64,000 nucleotides of DNA, from positions 1,262,853-1,326,852 of the forward strand of contig NZ_FOZI01000002.1 in the NCBI RefSeq assembly GCF_900114495.1, given 5' to 3'. The position numbers and the translations under genes were made by a program. This document shows positions 26,458-34,608 of this stretch, in pieces (within the stretch, counting starts at the first letter, position 1; each line of letters begins with the position of its first letter). The notes under the pieces are model-generated. The model did no database searches. It saw nothing but the letters and a program-made list of their open reading frames with translations, and was not told where the DNA came from. The DNA is from Dyella sp. OK004 (GTDB taxonomy: Bacteria; Pseudomonadota; Gammaproteobacteria; Xanthomonadales; Rhodanobacteraceae).

Positions 26458-26892
26458 TTACTTCGCCGCACCGCTGCCGCGCTTTCCCGAAAAGAAGAAC
26501 GCCAGCGCAAGACAAACAGAAATCGTGGCAGAACAGATCACCGGTACCACAAAAATGAATCGCCACGAGAGCACGGTGGATGCGATGGCCACCAGCAGAA
26601 AGGTGCCGATCAGTGGGCGCGTGCGATAGGCGTCGGATTTAGCAATGGAGGCCAACTGCCAGAACACGACGGCTTGCGCGAACAGGTAGACGCTGAGGAT
26701 GTAGCCGAAGCCGAGATAGAAGTCCAAATAGGTTCGACTGGTGCCAGCCGCATCGAAATGAAACGACCTCATGGCGCGAAGAACGTCGGTTTCGCCAGCG
26801 GGAGACCAGAGACTCAATCCACCCGAGGTGTGGCCGGCGGCAAAAAGCAGCGTGAGGATCGATGCGATTCGCAAGAGAACGAATGGTTTCAT
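26458..26892 (-). CDS. small four-helix membrane protein
   Basis: The 144-residue protein from ATG 26892 has four hydrophobic segments: FVLLRIASILTLLFAAGHTSG, LDFYLGFGYILSVYLFAQAVVFW, LIGTFLLVAIASTVLSW and VVPVICSATISVCLALAFFF. The GHTSGG...SPAGETDVLRAMRSFHFDAAGTSRTYLDFY core recalls the LIC_13387-type membrane family, of unknown function. Confidence 0.75.
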   Translation of the reverse strand: MKPFVLLRIASILTLLFAAGHTSGGLSLWSPAGETDVLRAMRSFHFDAAGTSRTYLDFYLGFGYILSVYLFAQAVVFWQLASIAKSDAYRTRPLIGTFLLVAIASTVLSWRFIFVVPVICSATISVCLALAFFFSGKRGSGAAK

Positions 26893-27027
26893 GTTGCTCT
26901 CCGAGGCTACAGCCAGGATCACATCAAGACTGAATCATGATAGGACGGAAAAAAGATCCGAGACATCCACTGATCAAAAAATGCCAGAAATGCCTGACCC
27001 AGGTTTCCACCCGCTGCTCATCGGTCA

Positions 27028-27052
27028 GAGGCCGGCCAGTTCGGCCTCTTTT
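27028..27052 (+). terminator. terminator-like hairpin upstream of DUF4434 gene
   Basis: GAGGCCG, a 7-base loop, CGGCCTC and TTTTCTC form an intrinsic-terminator-like element 76 bp before the DUF4434 gene. No plus-strand gene ends here, so it could be an attenuator in that gene's leader or a leftover repeat. Confidence 0.45.
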
Positions 27053-27127
27053 CTCGTAGCCTCCTTTGCCTCACTCTGCAGGCGAGGCACTCGCCTCGAT
27101 ATCCCAGGCAAGGAAACCAGAGCAGTC

Positions 27128-28714
27128 ATGAAATGGATTGAATCAATCAGCGCGGTGGCACTCGCCGTACTTTCAGCTGGCGCGGGCGCCCAAACCACTC
27201 TCCCCATCGGGGGGACGTTTATCCAGGCTGAGTACCTGAATCCTTCGATAAGGCCTACGCAGCTTGCGCAGATCACCGGAGAGATGAATGAGCTGGACAT
27301 GGATACGCTGGTCATCCAGTCCACACTCCAGTATTCGTGCGCGCTTCGCGCACAAAATGCCGGCTATCAGTGGGTAGCTGGCATGCCAAACGCTCTGTCC
27401 GACATTCTGCAGCAGGCTAGTAGCAGGAATATCAAAGTATATGTAGGGCTCGGGTATTTCACCGATTGGTGGAACTGCACTCCCTACTACAACATCACCG
27501 ACTACACCATCGCCCAGTTATCACCAGCACTTGATTCGATCCTGAGCGTCATTAATGGAAGCCCCTACGCCAGTGCGTTTGCCGGATGGTATTTGCCCGA
27601 CGAACCCGCGCTGGCCAAGCCAGGCGACACCGAGTTCACGGCTGTAACGTCGCATGACGCGAAGCTCGCTCAATATCTTAGGACACGGTCCAACAAACCG
27701 ATACTTATTTCCCCTTACCTGTATACCGAGCCGGGACAACAGCCGCTTTCCGCGCAGCAAACTTCCCAAAGACTGTCCGGATTTATATCTGCGACCGGCA
27801 TAGATGTGTATGCGATACAAGATAGTGTCGGTACGGGGGCCAAGGATGTCGGCTGGGGACGTGAGCAGAGCGTGGGGGACTATTACTATTACGCATCCCA
27901 GGCGATCGGACGCGACTACTTGTGGTCGGTCAACGAACTCTTCGACTACGGTGCCACCCTGTCGTCTGGCTACGGTGGCGCCTACCTTCCCGCATCCATC
28001 CAAAGAATCAACAGGCAGTTGTCGCTTGCAAGCACCGCCTATGTTGGAAAGCGCCTTGGCTGGCTGCCGCTGTCGCATATGACAAGCCTTGCGCTGCCCT
28101 CCAATGGCACTTTTTATGGCGCCGCTCGCCTCAAGGATGCCTACAAGGCCATCTATGGCAAAGAAGGCACACTACTGGTTCCGTCGTACCGATGGACAAC
28201 ACCACCCTCCACGAGCTATCCGGATACGGGTAACAAGTTGTTCGACGGAATGCCGGGAGACCCGAAGTCATTTAACTCATCTTCCTGGATTGGGATTCCT
28301 GCTTGGCAATATCCCGATGCGCCTACAGGTCAATATGTAGCGGAGATCGTGATGGACTTCGGCAAGACGTCGAAAGTCGACTGGATTGCCGCACAGATGC
28401 TTAACGCCTCGAGCGGCGGCATCCTCCTTCCAAACCAAATGGAGATCCTTGCTTCGGCCGATGGCACCAACTGGTATCCCAGCGGCATCTATTTGGCTCG
28501 GTGCTATCCGACAGGATCAGGCCAGGTGTGCAACACCGGCGGCGAGGAGATCGTCATAAGGCCGAGTTCCGGAAATGCGGCGGCTTACGACAGCGAGTAC
28601 GTGTTTTCCAATGAGAGCCCACTAGGCTTAAATACTCGTTACCTGAAGCTCCGCTTCTTTACCACCAGTGGGTGGCTTTTCTTTGGCGAGATGGAGATTG
28701 TTTCCAAGCCTTGA
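27128..28714 (+). CDS. secreted DUF4434 glycoside-hydrolase-like protein with discoidin domain
   Basis: The 528-residue protein has a signal peptide (MKWIESISAVALAVLSAGAGA), then a DUF4434 TIM-barrel-type domain of about 330 residues: GGTFIQAEYLNPSIRPTQLA, DTLVIQSTLQYSC, FAGWYLPDEPAL (likely acidic active site) and LSGFISATGIDVYAIQDSVG. The last 160 residues (NKLFDGMPGDP...YLKLRFFTTSGWLFFGEMEIV) look like an F5/8 type C (discoidin) carbohydrate-binding module. It is probably an extracellular polysaccharide-active enzyme. ATG 27128 is the signal-peptide start; a longer frame from 26771 overlaps another gene. Confidence 0.85.
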   Translation: MKWIESISAVALAVLSAGAGAQTTLPIGGTFIQAEYLNPSIRPTQLAQITGEMNELDMDTLVIQSTLQYSCALRAQNAGYQWVAGMPNALSDILQQASSRNIKVYVGLGYFTDWWNCTPYYNITDYTIAQLSPALDSILSVINGSPYASAFAGWYLPDEPALAKPGDTEFTAVTSHDAKLAQYLRTRSNKPILISPYLYTEPGQQPLSAQQTSQRLSGFISATGIDVYAIQDSVGTGAKDVGWGREQSVGDYYYYASQAIGRDYLWSVNELFDYGATLSSGYGGAYLPASIQRINRQLSLASTAYVGKRLGWLPLSHMTSLALPSNGTFYGAARLKDAYKAIYGKEGTLLVPSYRWTTPPSTSYPDTGNKLFDGMPGDPKSFNSSSWIGIPAWQYPDAPTGQYVAEIVMDFGKTSKVDWIAAQMLNASSGGILLPNQMEILASADGTNWYPSGIYLARCYPTGSGQVCNTGGEEIVIRPSSGNAAAYDSEYVFSNESPLGLNTRYLKLRFFTTSGWLFFGEMEIVSKP

Positions 28715-28749
28715 GGAAATCTGCGAGCGATGGAAATAGTAGAAATGGA

Positions 28750-28806
28750 GTCAGAGTGCAGTTCCGGCAGAACTGGCTCTGAAGGTACAACCCGACTCAA
28801 GTTTCC
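28750..28806. repeat. TCAGAG hairpin repeat with AACCCGACTC tail
   Basis: TCAGAGTGCAGTTC, loop CGGCA, and GAACTGGCTCTGA form a strong stem (28751-28782), followed by AGGTACAACCCGACTCAAGT. It is a diverged relative of the elements at 20644 and 30506. Confidence 0.6.
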
Positions 28807-28840
28807 CTCTGTGTTGAAGTTGGCGGTGAGCCGTCGCCCT

Positions 28841-29731
28841 CTATTGATCTCCTCGGCTTCTCAGGCTGGAACCTTTCAAAGGTTCGCGTTCGTTGCTTGT
28901 GCCGGCATGAGGATTGTCGATCACATTCGATGCTGCGCGGCGGTAGCAACGCGCGGTAAGCGCAACCAGCAGCGCGACGGCGAGCATGATCAATGCCCAG
29001 CCGATAAAACCACGCTCAACGTGCTGCGGCGAGCGGTCCACCACGGTAAAGAGGTTGAAGGTAAGATTGCTCGCCGTGTGAAAGAGCAGCGCAATCAGAA
29101 TGCTTTTACGAGTGCTTGCGTAGCCCCAGACAATCACGATGCGGAACGCTACAGTAAAGATCAGGAATGCCCAGAAGGGCATGAATGACTGCGTAAGCCC
29201 AGCAATGAAGAATAGCGGGATATGCCAGCAGCCCCAGATCACGCCCAGCAGCGCCGCAGCCTGGAGCAGACAGTACCTCTGCTCCAGACGATCGATCGCA
29301 TAGGACCAGCCGAACTCCTCGTTGACGGAGCCACCGAAAAGGAAGAGTTCCAGATAGAGCAGGGGAAGGTGGCTCAAGGACACCGCAATGGCGAACGGCG
29401 GGCCGCCGTGGTTGGCTAGCCATGCCATCGACAAGCCAGCCGCAACAGGCACCAGCAATACGGCGCTAAGGAAGTAGATGAGCCCTATGCGATAGCGCAG
29501 GGCTCGGCCGGCAAATTCGCGTACCGCCGGCCAACCACCATCGCGGTAGACCGCCAGGAAGGCGCCCACAAAAGGACCAAAGGAGCCGGCAAACAGACAT
29601 ATCAACTGTGTGCCTTGCCCAAGTGGCAAGACGCCGCGACTCGCCAGCACCGGGAAAAGCCAGGCGACCCATGCGATACCGAATGCGAGTGCAAAGTAAA
29701 ACCACGCCGGCGTGCGAAAAGACGAATGCAT
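28841..29731 (-). CDS. CPBP-family intramembrane metalloprotease
   Basis: The product has 296 residues with about eight membrane helices. The CPBP/Abi motifs are present: GGSVNEEFGWSYAIDRL (paired Glu), WHIPLFFIAGL (His) and a later FHTASNLTFNLF (His with Asn), the residues thought to hold the catalytic metal. Eukaryotic members process prenylated CaaX proteins; bacterial members include bacteriocin-immunity and unknown processing enzymes. ATG 29731 has GAGGG at good spacing. Confidence 0.88.
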   Translation of the reverse strand: MHSSFRTPAWFYFALAFGIAWVAWLFPVLASRGVLPLGQGTQLICLFAGSFGPFVGAFLAVYRDGGWPAVREFAGRALRYRIGLIYFLSAVLLVPVAAGLSMAWLANHGGPPFAIAVSLSHLPLLYLELFLFGGSVNEEFGWSYAIDRLEQRYCLLQAAALLGVIWGCWHIPLFFIAGLTQSFMPFWAFLIFTVAFRIVIVWGYASTRKSILIALLFHTASNLTFNLFTVVDRSPQHVERGFIGWALIMLAVALLVALTARCYRRAASNVIDNPHAGTSNEREPLKGSSLRSRGDQ

Positions 29732-29921
29732 GACTGCGCCCTCTTTTGCGTTGCTTACGTTTGCCACCAGGCAGGACGGTGGCTTTCGGGCGCAGGTTGT
29801 TCCTGTCGCTATCGACGCTCAACTGCCAGAAGGCACTGCTTATTGGATTCGCAAGAAGCTTCCAAAAGCGGAAATAAAAAACGAGGCCAGTTCAATCTAA
29901 CCCCGCCCTCTTTATGCACGA

Positions 29922-30437
29922 TCAATCTTTGTTCGCACAACCCTTACCAACGACTAGCACCATGAATTCCCTGAGCGAGCCGTTGCGTTGCCTTGCGAGC
30001 AAATCATCGAAGTACGGAATGTGCGCACCGGGGTCTTTGGCCAGAATGGCGGAGTAGGCCCGCAGGACACTCTCCATGCCTGCGAGCTGCTGGGAAAACT
30101 TGTCTGTCTGGCCAGGGGTTTTGATCTGATACGCGGCGTTGCCGAACATCTGCTGCATGAGCAACTCGGAACCGTGCGGCACCCCATCTTCATTGGGGAT
30201 CGGCCCAAGAATGTCGCAAATGGTGACCGTGTAGTCCGGCGTTGCCGTCAGCCACTCCAACAGCCAACCGCGAATAGCTTTGCCATCGCTTCTGAGAGGG
30301 TCCGCCTCAAGCGCTTCCGTCAGCCTGACGAACTTGTCCGTATCTTTCTCAGCATGTTGAGAAGGCACAGCGCCGGTTGAGGCCAAGGCAGAACCAGCCG
30401 CCACGAGAAATAGAAAACAGACAGCCGCCAAACGCAT
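29922..30437 (-). CDS. exported hypothetical protein
   Basis: The product has 171 residues with a signal peptide (MRLAAVCFLFLVAAGSALA). The mature part is mostly helical (IRGWLLEWLTATPDYTVTICDILGP, ELLMQQMFGNAAYQIKTPGQ, GMESVLRAYSAILAKDPGAHIPYFDDLLARQRNG) with two cysteines. I recognise no named family. It appears monocistronic. Confidence 0.75.
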   Translation of the reverse strand: MRLAAVCFLFLVAAGSALASTGAVPSQHAEKDTDKFVRLTEALEADPLRSDGKAIRGWLLEWLTATPDYTVTICDILGPIPNEDGVPHGSELLMQQMFGNAAYQIKTPGQTDKFSQQLAGMESVLRAYSAILAKDPGAHIPYFDDLLARQRNGSLREFMVLVVGKGCANKD

Positions 30438-30505
30438 CAGAGCGCCCTCCCCCTGTTAGAGAAACACTTCGGATCACTTTTAACTCTCATTCTGTCGGCC
30501 AACCT

Positions 30506-30573
30506 TCAGGGTTAGGGACCAGAGTGCAGCTCCGATTGCGCTAACCCTGAAAGTCCAACCTGGCCCAAATTTT
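30506..30573. repeat. TCAGGGTTAG hairpin repeat with AACCTGGCCC tail
   Basis: TCAGGGTTAG (30506-30515) and CTAACCCTGA (30541-30550) are a perfect 10-bp inverted repeat enclosing an AGAGTGCAGCTCCG block, followed by AAGTCCAACCTGGCCCAAA. The same architecture is seen at 20644 and 28750. Confidence 0.6.
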
Positions 30574-30575
30574 CG

Positions 30576-30600
30576 GAGACATTCATTGAAAAAATGTCTC
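30576..30600 (-). terminator. hairpin downstream of Sel1 gene
   Basis: GAGACATT and AATGTCTC form an 8-bp stem 28 bases beyond the Sel1 lipoprotein stop on the minus strand, flanked by A/T runs. It resembles the hairpin at 32059-32092 and probably terminates this transcript. Confidence 0.6.
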
Positions 30601-30627
30601 TGATCTATTTTTTGTACTGATCAAAAC

Positions 30628-32004
30628 TTAGTTTCTGGCTTCACCATCAAGCACTGCGAGTGGATCTTGCTGACGCATCCTCTCGATCAAGCCCGTGATC
30701 TTAGCCAGCTGTTCGGCATTGAGTTCTTTGCGCATGCTGTCGCGGACGCTAGCTGCATCAGATGGTGCATCCTTCATATCAGCCACCACATAGGCCAACG
30801 CATAACCAGCAGCTGGATTGGCGGGGTGATTAACTCCAACGAAATATGCTTTGGCGATATTGAGCAAGCCGCCGCTAGAGCCGTGCGCAGCGGCTGAGCG
30901 GAACAGCTTCTCGGCAGCCACCTCATTTTTCGCTACACCCTCGCCATTCGCATACATGGCCCCGAGGCCGTTCTCGGCGCTCCCAACACCCTGTTTGGCG
31001 CCAGCCGAGTACCAACGAAAGGCTTGCGCATAGTCTCTTTCGACACCTATGCCGTACTCGTACAGTCTGCCGAGATTTGCCTGCGCCTCGCCATAGCTCT
31101 GTGCTGCGGCCGAGCGATAGAGGGCGACGGCACGTTGCATGTCCTTCGCGACGCCGAGACCCTCTTCGTACATTACGCCCAGGTTATTTTCCGCCTTTGA
31201 GTTATCCTGCTCAGCCGACTTGCTGTACCAGAAGACGGCCTGTCCATAGTCCGTCGGCTGCCCTTGGTCACCGAAGCGATAGACGATGGCGAGATTGTTC
31301 ATCGCTTTGACGCTTCCCTTCTGAGCCGCCTGCCGATACCAGGCCATGGCCTGCTCCACACTGCGCGGCACACCGCGACCGTCGTCATACATTAGGCCCA
31401 GGTTGTTCTCCGCATCCGGGTCACCCTGGGCAGCCGCGGCGCGATACCACTTTAAAGCCAGCGTGTTGTCTCGTTCGACGCCAACGCCCTCGTCGTACAT
31501 CCACCCAAGCTGATACTCCGCCAACACGTATCCCTGGGCGGCAGACAACTTGAACCATTTCGCGGCCTCTGTGGGATCCAGGGGCAACCCTGTGCCGCGT
31601 AAGTAGTTGAACCCTAGGTTGTATTCCGCCTTGGCATTTCCCTGGGCGGCAGCTTGCCAATAGTGCGCGATGGCCTGGTCCAGATCTTCCGGCACCCCCT
31701 CGCCCTTGTAGTAAGAGACGCCGAGAGCGTTTTCGCCGTCCGCATCTCCTTGAGCGGCCGATGCGCGATACAGGACCAAGGCTTTTGCGGCGTCCTTAGG
31801 CACGCCCTCGCCATGGGAGTACATATGGCCCAAGCGATATTCCGCTTCAGCGTCGCCCTTAGCCACCAAGGGTTCGAGCCGCTTGAGCTCTGCTGCAACG
31901 TGGCCCGGGCCGTTCTCAACGTCTGTCGGCACCGATTGCACAGGACTGGACGCACAACCCGACAGCGCGATAGCGGCAGCTATCGCGAACATAACCTTCC
32001 CCAT
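30628..32004 (-). CDS. Sel1-repeat (TPR-like) lipoprotein
   Basis: The 458-residue protein has a lipoprotein signal (MGKVMFAIAAAIALSGCASS, lipobox LSGC) and then nine 36-residue Sel1 repeats of the form AxAEYxLGxMYxxGxGVxxDxxxAxxWYxxAAAQG from about residue 50 to 380, with a diverged tenth and a helical tail. Sel1 proteins are scaffolds for protein complexes; in proteobacteria they often act in envelope processes or host contact. The partner is unknown. It is flanked by hairpin terminators on both sides. Confidence 0.9.
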   Translation of the reverse strand: MGKVMFAIAAAIALSGCASSPVQSVPTDVENGPGHVAAELKRLEPLVAKGDAEAEYRLGHMYSHGEGVPKDAAKALVLYRASAAQGDADGENALGVSYYKGEGVPEDLDQAIAHYWQAAAQGNAKAEYNLGFNYLRGTGLPLDPTEAAKWFKLSAAQGYVLAEYQLGWMYDEGVGVERDNTLALKWYRAAAAQGDPDAENNLGLMYDDGRGVPRSVEQAMAWYRQAAQKGSVKAMNNLAIVYRFGDQGQPTDYGQAVFWYSKSAEQDNSKAENNLGVMYEEGLGVAKDMQRAVALYRSAAAQSYGEAQANLGRLYEYGIGVERDYAQAFRWYSAGAKQGVGSAENGLGAMYANGEGVAKNEVAAEKLFRSAAAHGSSGGLLNIAKAYFVGVNHPANPAAGYALAYVVADMKDAPSDAASVRDSMRKELNAEQLAKITGLIERMRQQDPLAVLDGEARN

Positions 32005-32058
32005 AACTCTCCCCTGTGGAGTCTCTCTACGAATCTTGATTCACATCAAAAAATAAGA

Positions 32059-32092
32059 GGCAGAGATATTTATTGGAAACAATGTCTCTGCC
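32059..32092. terminator. bidirectional intrinsic terminator
   Basis: GGCAGAGATAT and ATGTCTCTGCC form an 11-bp stem (one G-T pair) with a 12-base loop, flanked by AAAAAA on the left and TTTTTT on the right. It ends the HExxH protein gene on the minus strand. Confidence 0.8.
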
Positions 32093-32101
32093 CTTTTTTC
32101 G

Positions 32102-32902
32102 CTATGGTAAGTACGGCTCCGAAACCACGGCCATATCCCCCTGGCCCAACCTCTCAAGCACATCAGCCGCACCCCTTACCTCCCTGTAGACGCGCTTATA
32201 GATACCTCGCAGCGCGGGCTTGAGATACCGCAATGTCTCTCCGCAGGGTGAATCCAGCAGCACCGATAAGATGGCATGCATGTGGAGCACTTCCGGCTCA
32301 GAGACGTAGCCTTGCTGTCGCCAGCTCCACCCCATGGTCTGCCCATCGGAGTGCTGCGAGAAGTTAAAGCGGGAGTTTGCCAGGAAGAGGCCAAAGCCGA
32401 GGAAGACTGCGCCAAGGTCGGTCGCCGGTTCCCAAATCTCCCACCCACCTGGTGGCGGCTCTTCGAAGCCCGCTGTTCGGTAGTGCGCCAGTTCATGCGC
32501 AAACGTCGCAACCAGCGACATCGGGTCGCCCAGCTGCCTGGGATGGTAAGTAATCAGGGCGCCAGACTTAGTTGCTCGAAATGTTCCTGCTGGCGAGGAG
32601 GGGCTGCCCTTGACCAGCAAGGCCGGAGCAACCAACTGGTTCGGGTCTTCTTCTTGGGCTTGCAGCTCGCAGGGCCAGCCCTCCATGCCCGCATATTGCT
32701 TCACGCGCGCAAAGATGGCCTCTGCGAAGGCGTGTCCCTTCAGGCCTCTATCTGGAAAGGCTTGAGGCGTGGGTAATACCAGGCTGCGTTGCTTTAGAGC
32801 TTGAATACCGCCGGTATGCCTCAGCAGCCAATCAAAGCACTCGAACTGCCATTCGGTGAGCTCGGAACCCAGCAAAGTCCCTTTGCGGAACCATCCAAAC
32901 AT
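32102..32902 (-). CDS. zincin-like protein with HExxH motif
   Basis: The product has 266 residues from ATG 32902 (GGAGGAAGG just upstream). The clear feature is SLVATFAHELAHYRTAGFEE, an HExxH zinc-protease helix, followed about 15 residues later by WEPATDLGAVFLGFG, where the Glu or Asp could be the third ligand. No signal peptide is present, so it is cytosolic unless exported another way. The N-terminal part (LTEWQFECFDWLLRHTGG) and the rest match no family I know. It is monocistronic with its own terminator. Confidence 0.75.
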   Translation of the reverse strand: MFGWFRKGTLLGSELTEWQFECFDWLLRHTGGIQALKQRSLVLPTPQAFPDRGLKGHAFAEAIFARVKQYAGMEGWPCELQAQEEDPNQLVAPALLVKGSPSSPAGTFRATKSGALITYHPRQLGDPMSLVATFAHELAHYRTAGFEEPPPGGWEIWEPATDLGAVFLGFGLFLANSRFNFSQHSDGQTMGWSWRQQGYVSEPEVLHMHAILSVLLDSPCGETLRYLKPALRGIYKRVYREVRGAADVLERLGQGDMAVVSEPYLP

Positions 32903-33018
32903 TCCCCTTCCTCCCTGATTTGCGATTTTGTAATCGCGTGTTGCTACGTCACTTCCTGGACATAACAAAGGGCGACATCACTGCCGCCCTTCGGGTGCTC
33001 AATGCATAGCAGCAACGC

Positions 33019-33774
33019 TCAGCCGCACTTGCTATATCCGCAGTTGAGGCACGTCTGACACCCATCCATCAGCACCAGCGCCTTGGTATTGCACTTGGAG
33101 CACAGCGTCGCGCCCGGCGGGAAGCCGTTGGTGGGTTCGCCGGTATCGGCAGCGCTTGAGGCGGCAGCAGCAGGCGCTGCACTCACATCAGAGTTTTTTT
33201 TTGCAGCGCCAGCTTCATAAGCAGCGCGCTTCTCGGCGATGAGGCGGCGAGTGGACTCGTCCATCTCTGGATCGTGGATCAGGCCGATCATCTTCATATG
33301 CTGCTCGATGACGGTGCCGATCTCGGCGACGATGCTGGGCATGTAGACGCCGCCGGCCTTGAAGTAGCCGCCACGCGGGTCGAACACGGCCTTCATCTCC
33401 TCCACCATGAAGGTGACGTCGCCGCCTTTGCGGAAGACGGCGGAGGTGATGCGGGTGAGCGCCACGATCCACTGGAAGTGGTCCATGTTCTTCGAGTTGA
33501 TGAAGATCTCGAAGGGACGGCGCTGTTCGTGCTGGGTGCCGGCGTTGAGCACGATGTCGTTGACGGTGACGTACAACGCATGCTCGAACAGCGGCGACTT
33601 GATCTTGTAGGTGGAGCCGATGAGCGTCTCGGGACGCTCCAGGCTCTCGTGCATCTGGATCACTTCCGCCTTGGGGGCCTCTTTGGGCGCGGCGGGAGCT
33701 GCGGCGGGCGCGGCCTTGTCCTCGGGCTTAACGACGTTGTAGCCCTTGATCTTCTTTTCGATCTTGATCGCCAT
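33019..33774 (-). CDS. nrdJb: class II ribonucleotide reductase small component (NrdJb type)
   Basis: The 251-residue protein corresponds to the C-terminal TSCPD region of B12-dependent reductases, encoded separately as in Pseudomonas NrdJb. After a basic start and an Ala/Pro linker come YKIKSPLFEHALYVTVNDIV, GGDVTFMVEEMKAVFDPRGGYF and a C-terminal zinc ribbon (LCSKCNTKALVLMDGCQTCLNCGYSKCG), whose last cysteines are expected to re-reduce the active site. It works with NrdJa, encoded two genes upstream. Confidence 0.88.
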   Translation of the reverse strand: MAIKIEKKIKGYNVVKPEDKAAPAAAPAAPKEAPKAEVIQMHESLERPETLIGSTYKIKSPLFEHALYVTVNDIVLNAGTQHEQRRPFEIFINSKNMDHFQWIVALTRITSAVFRKGGDVTFMVEEMKAVFDPRGGYFKAGGVYMPSIVAEIGTVIEQHMKMIGLIHDPEMDESTRRLIAEKRAAYEAGAAKKNSDVSAAPAAAASSAADTGEPTNGFPPGATLCSKCNTKALVLMDGCQTCLNCGYSKCG

Positions 33775-33832
33775 AGGAATGTACTTTTTTCAGTTGCGTT
33801 GGCGTGAGGTATCGGCGCGCGGCGGGCCGAAA

Positions 33833-33865
33833 CGCTCCGGCCCGGCGCACGGCCGGGCCGGAGCG
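33833..33865. terminator. very GC-rich hairpin after histone-like gene
   Basis: CGCTCCGGCCCGGC and GCCGGGCCGGAGCG are a perfect 14-bp inverted repeat starting 10 bases past the histone-like stop. There is no T-run, so it may stabilise the 3' end or slow polymerase before nrdJb. Confidence 0.55.
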
Positions 33866-33874
33866 TGGTGTTAC

Positions 33875-34495
33875 TTACTTCTTCTTGCGGGCAACTTTCT
33901 TGGCCGGCTTGCGCGCGACCTTGACGCTTGCCTTCTTGCTGGCAGTGGACCTCTTGACCGCTTTCTTGGCGGTCTTTTTACCGGCGGCCTTCTTGGCCGT
34001 CTTCTTCACGGCGACTTTCTTAGCCGTTTTTTTGCTGCTGACCTTCTTTGCTGCCTTCTTTGCCGTCTTTTTCACGGCCTTTTTGGCGCTGCTCTTCTTA
34101 GCAACTTTCTTCTTGGCGCCAACCTTCTTGGCAACCTTCTTCACAGCCTTCTTGGCGGAAGCGGCTTTCTTGGCGACCTTCTTCACTGCCTTCTTGACGG
34201 CTTTCTTGGCCGTCTTCTTGGCGCCTGCCTTCTTGGCCGCTTTCTTCACGGCTTTCTTGGCAGCGGCCTTCTTGGCAGCCGGCTTCTTCTTGGCGGCAGC
34301 CTTTTTGGCGGTCTTCTTCACCGCTTTCTTGGCAGCCTTCTTGGCCGGAGCGGCCTTCTTCGCAGCTGCGGCCTTTTTCTTGGCCGGCTTGCGAGCCTTC
34401 TTGGCCTTGGGGGCCGGGGTTGCGGCCGAAGCGGCCGGGGCTTCCGGCATGGCCGGGATTACTTCGATTACTTCGAAATCGGTATCAATAGACAT
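33875..34495 (-). CDS. histone H1-like Lys/Ala-rich DNA-binding protein
   Basis: After an acidic head (MSIDTDFEVIEVIPAMPEAP) the 206-residue protein is almost entirely repeats of AKKA, AKKT and VKKAAKK blocks with a few Ser/Val, ending RKPAKKVARKKK. This is the composition of bacterial histone H1-like proteins such as AlgP and HctB/KfrA tails, which bind and compact DNA. The DNA itself is low complexity (tandem TTCTTGGC on the plus strand), so copy number of repeats may vary by slippage. GGAGGGG lies 9 bases before the ATG. It sits between nrdJa and nrdJb. Confidence 0.9.
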   Translation of the reverse strand: MSIDTDFEVIEVIPAMPEAPAASAATPAPKAKKARKPAKKKAAAAKKAAPAKKAAKKAVKKTAKKAAAKKKPAAKKAAAKKAVKKAAKKAGAKKTAKKAVKKAVKKVAKKAASAKKAVKKVAKKVGAKKKVAKKSSAKKAVKKTAKKAAKKVSSKKTAKKVAVKKTAKKAAGKKTAKKAVKRSTASKKASVKVARKPAKKVARKKK

Positions 34496-34574
34496 CTGGG
34501 TTTCCCCTCCGACGTGAGTTCAGTACTTGGCGTGGGCCTGCGTTTATCAAGGCGTTGAACATCGAACCGCGCAC

Positions 34575-34604
34575 GGGCCAACCGCTTCGAGAAGCGGCTG
34601 GCCC
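34575..34604. terminator. hairpin directly after nrdJa
   Basis: GGGCCA-CCGCTTC and GAAGCGG-TGGCCC pair with one bulge-like mismatch around a 2-base loop, five bases past the nrdJa stop. It has no T-run. Confidence 0.5.
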
Positions 34605-34608
34605 ACGC

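Noticed and set aside
30576..32092. The similar hairpins at 30576 and 32059 as ends of a mobile element around the Sel1 gene
   Set aside because: Both sit just past minus-strand stops with A/T runs and behave as terminators; no target duplication is seen.
33880..34420. CRISPR-like or satellite array
   Set aside because: The periodic DNA is simply the coding sequence of a Lys/Ala-repeat histone-like protein with no spacers.
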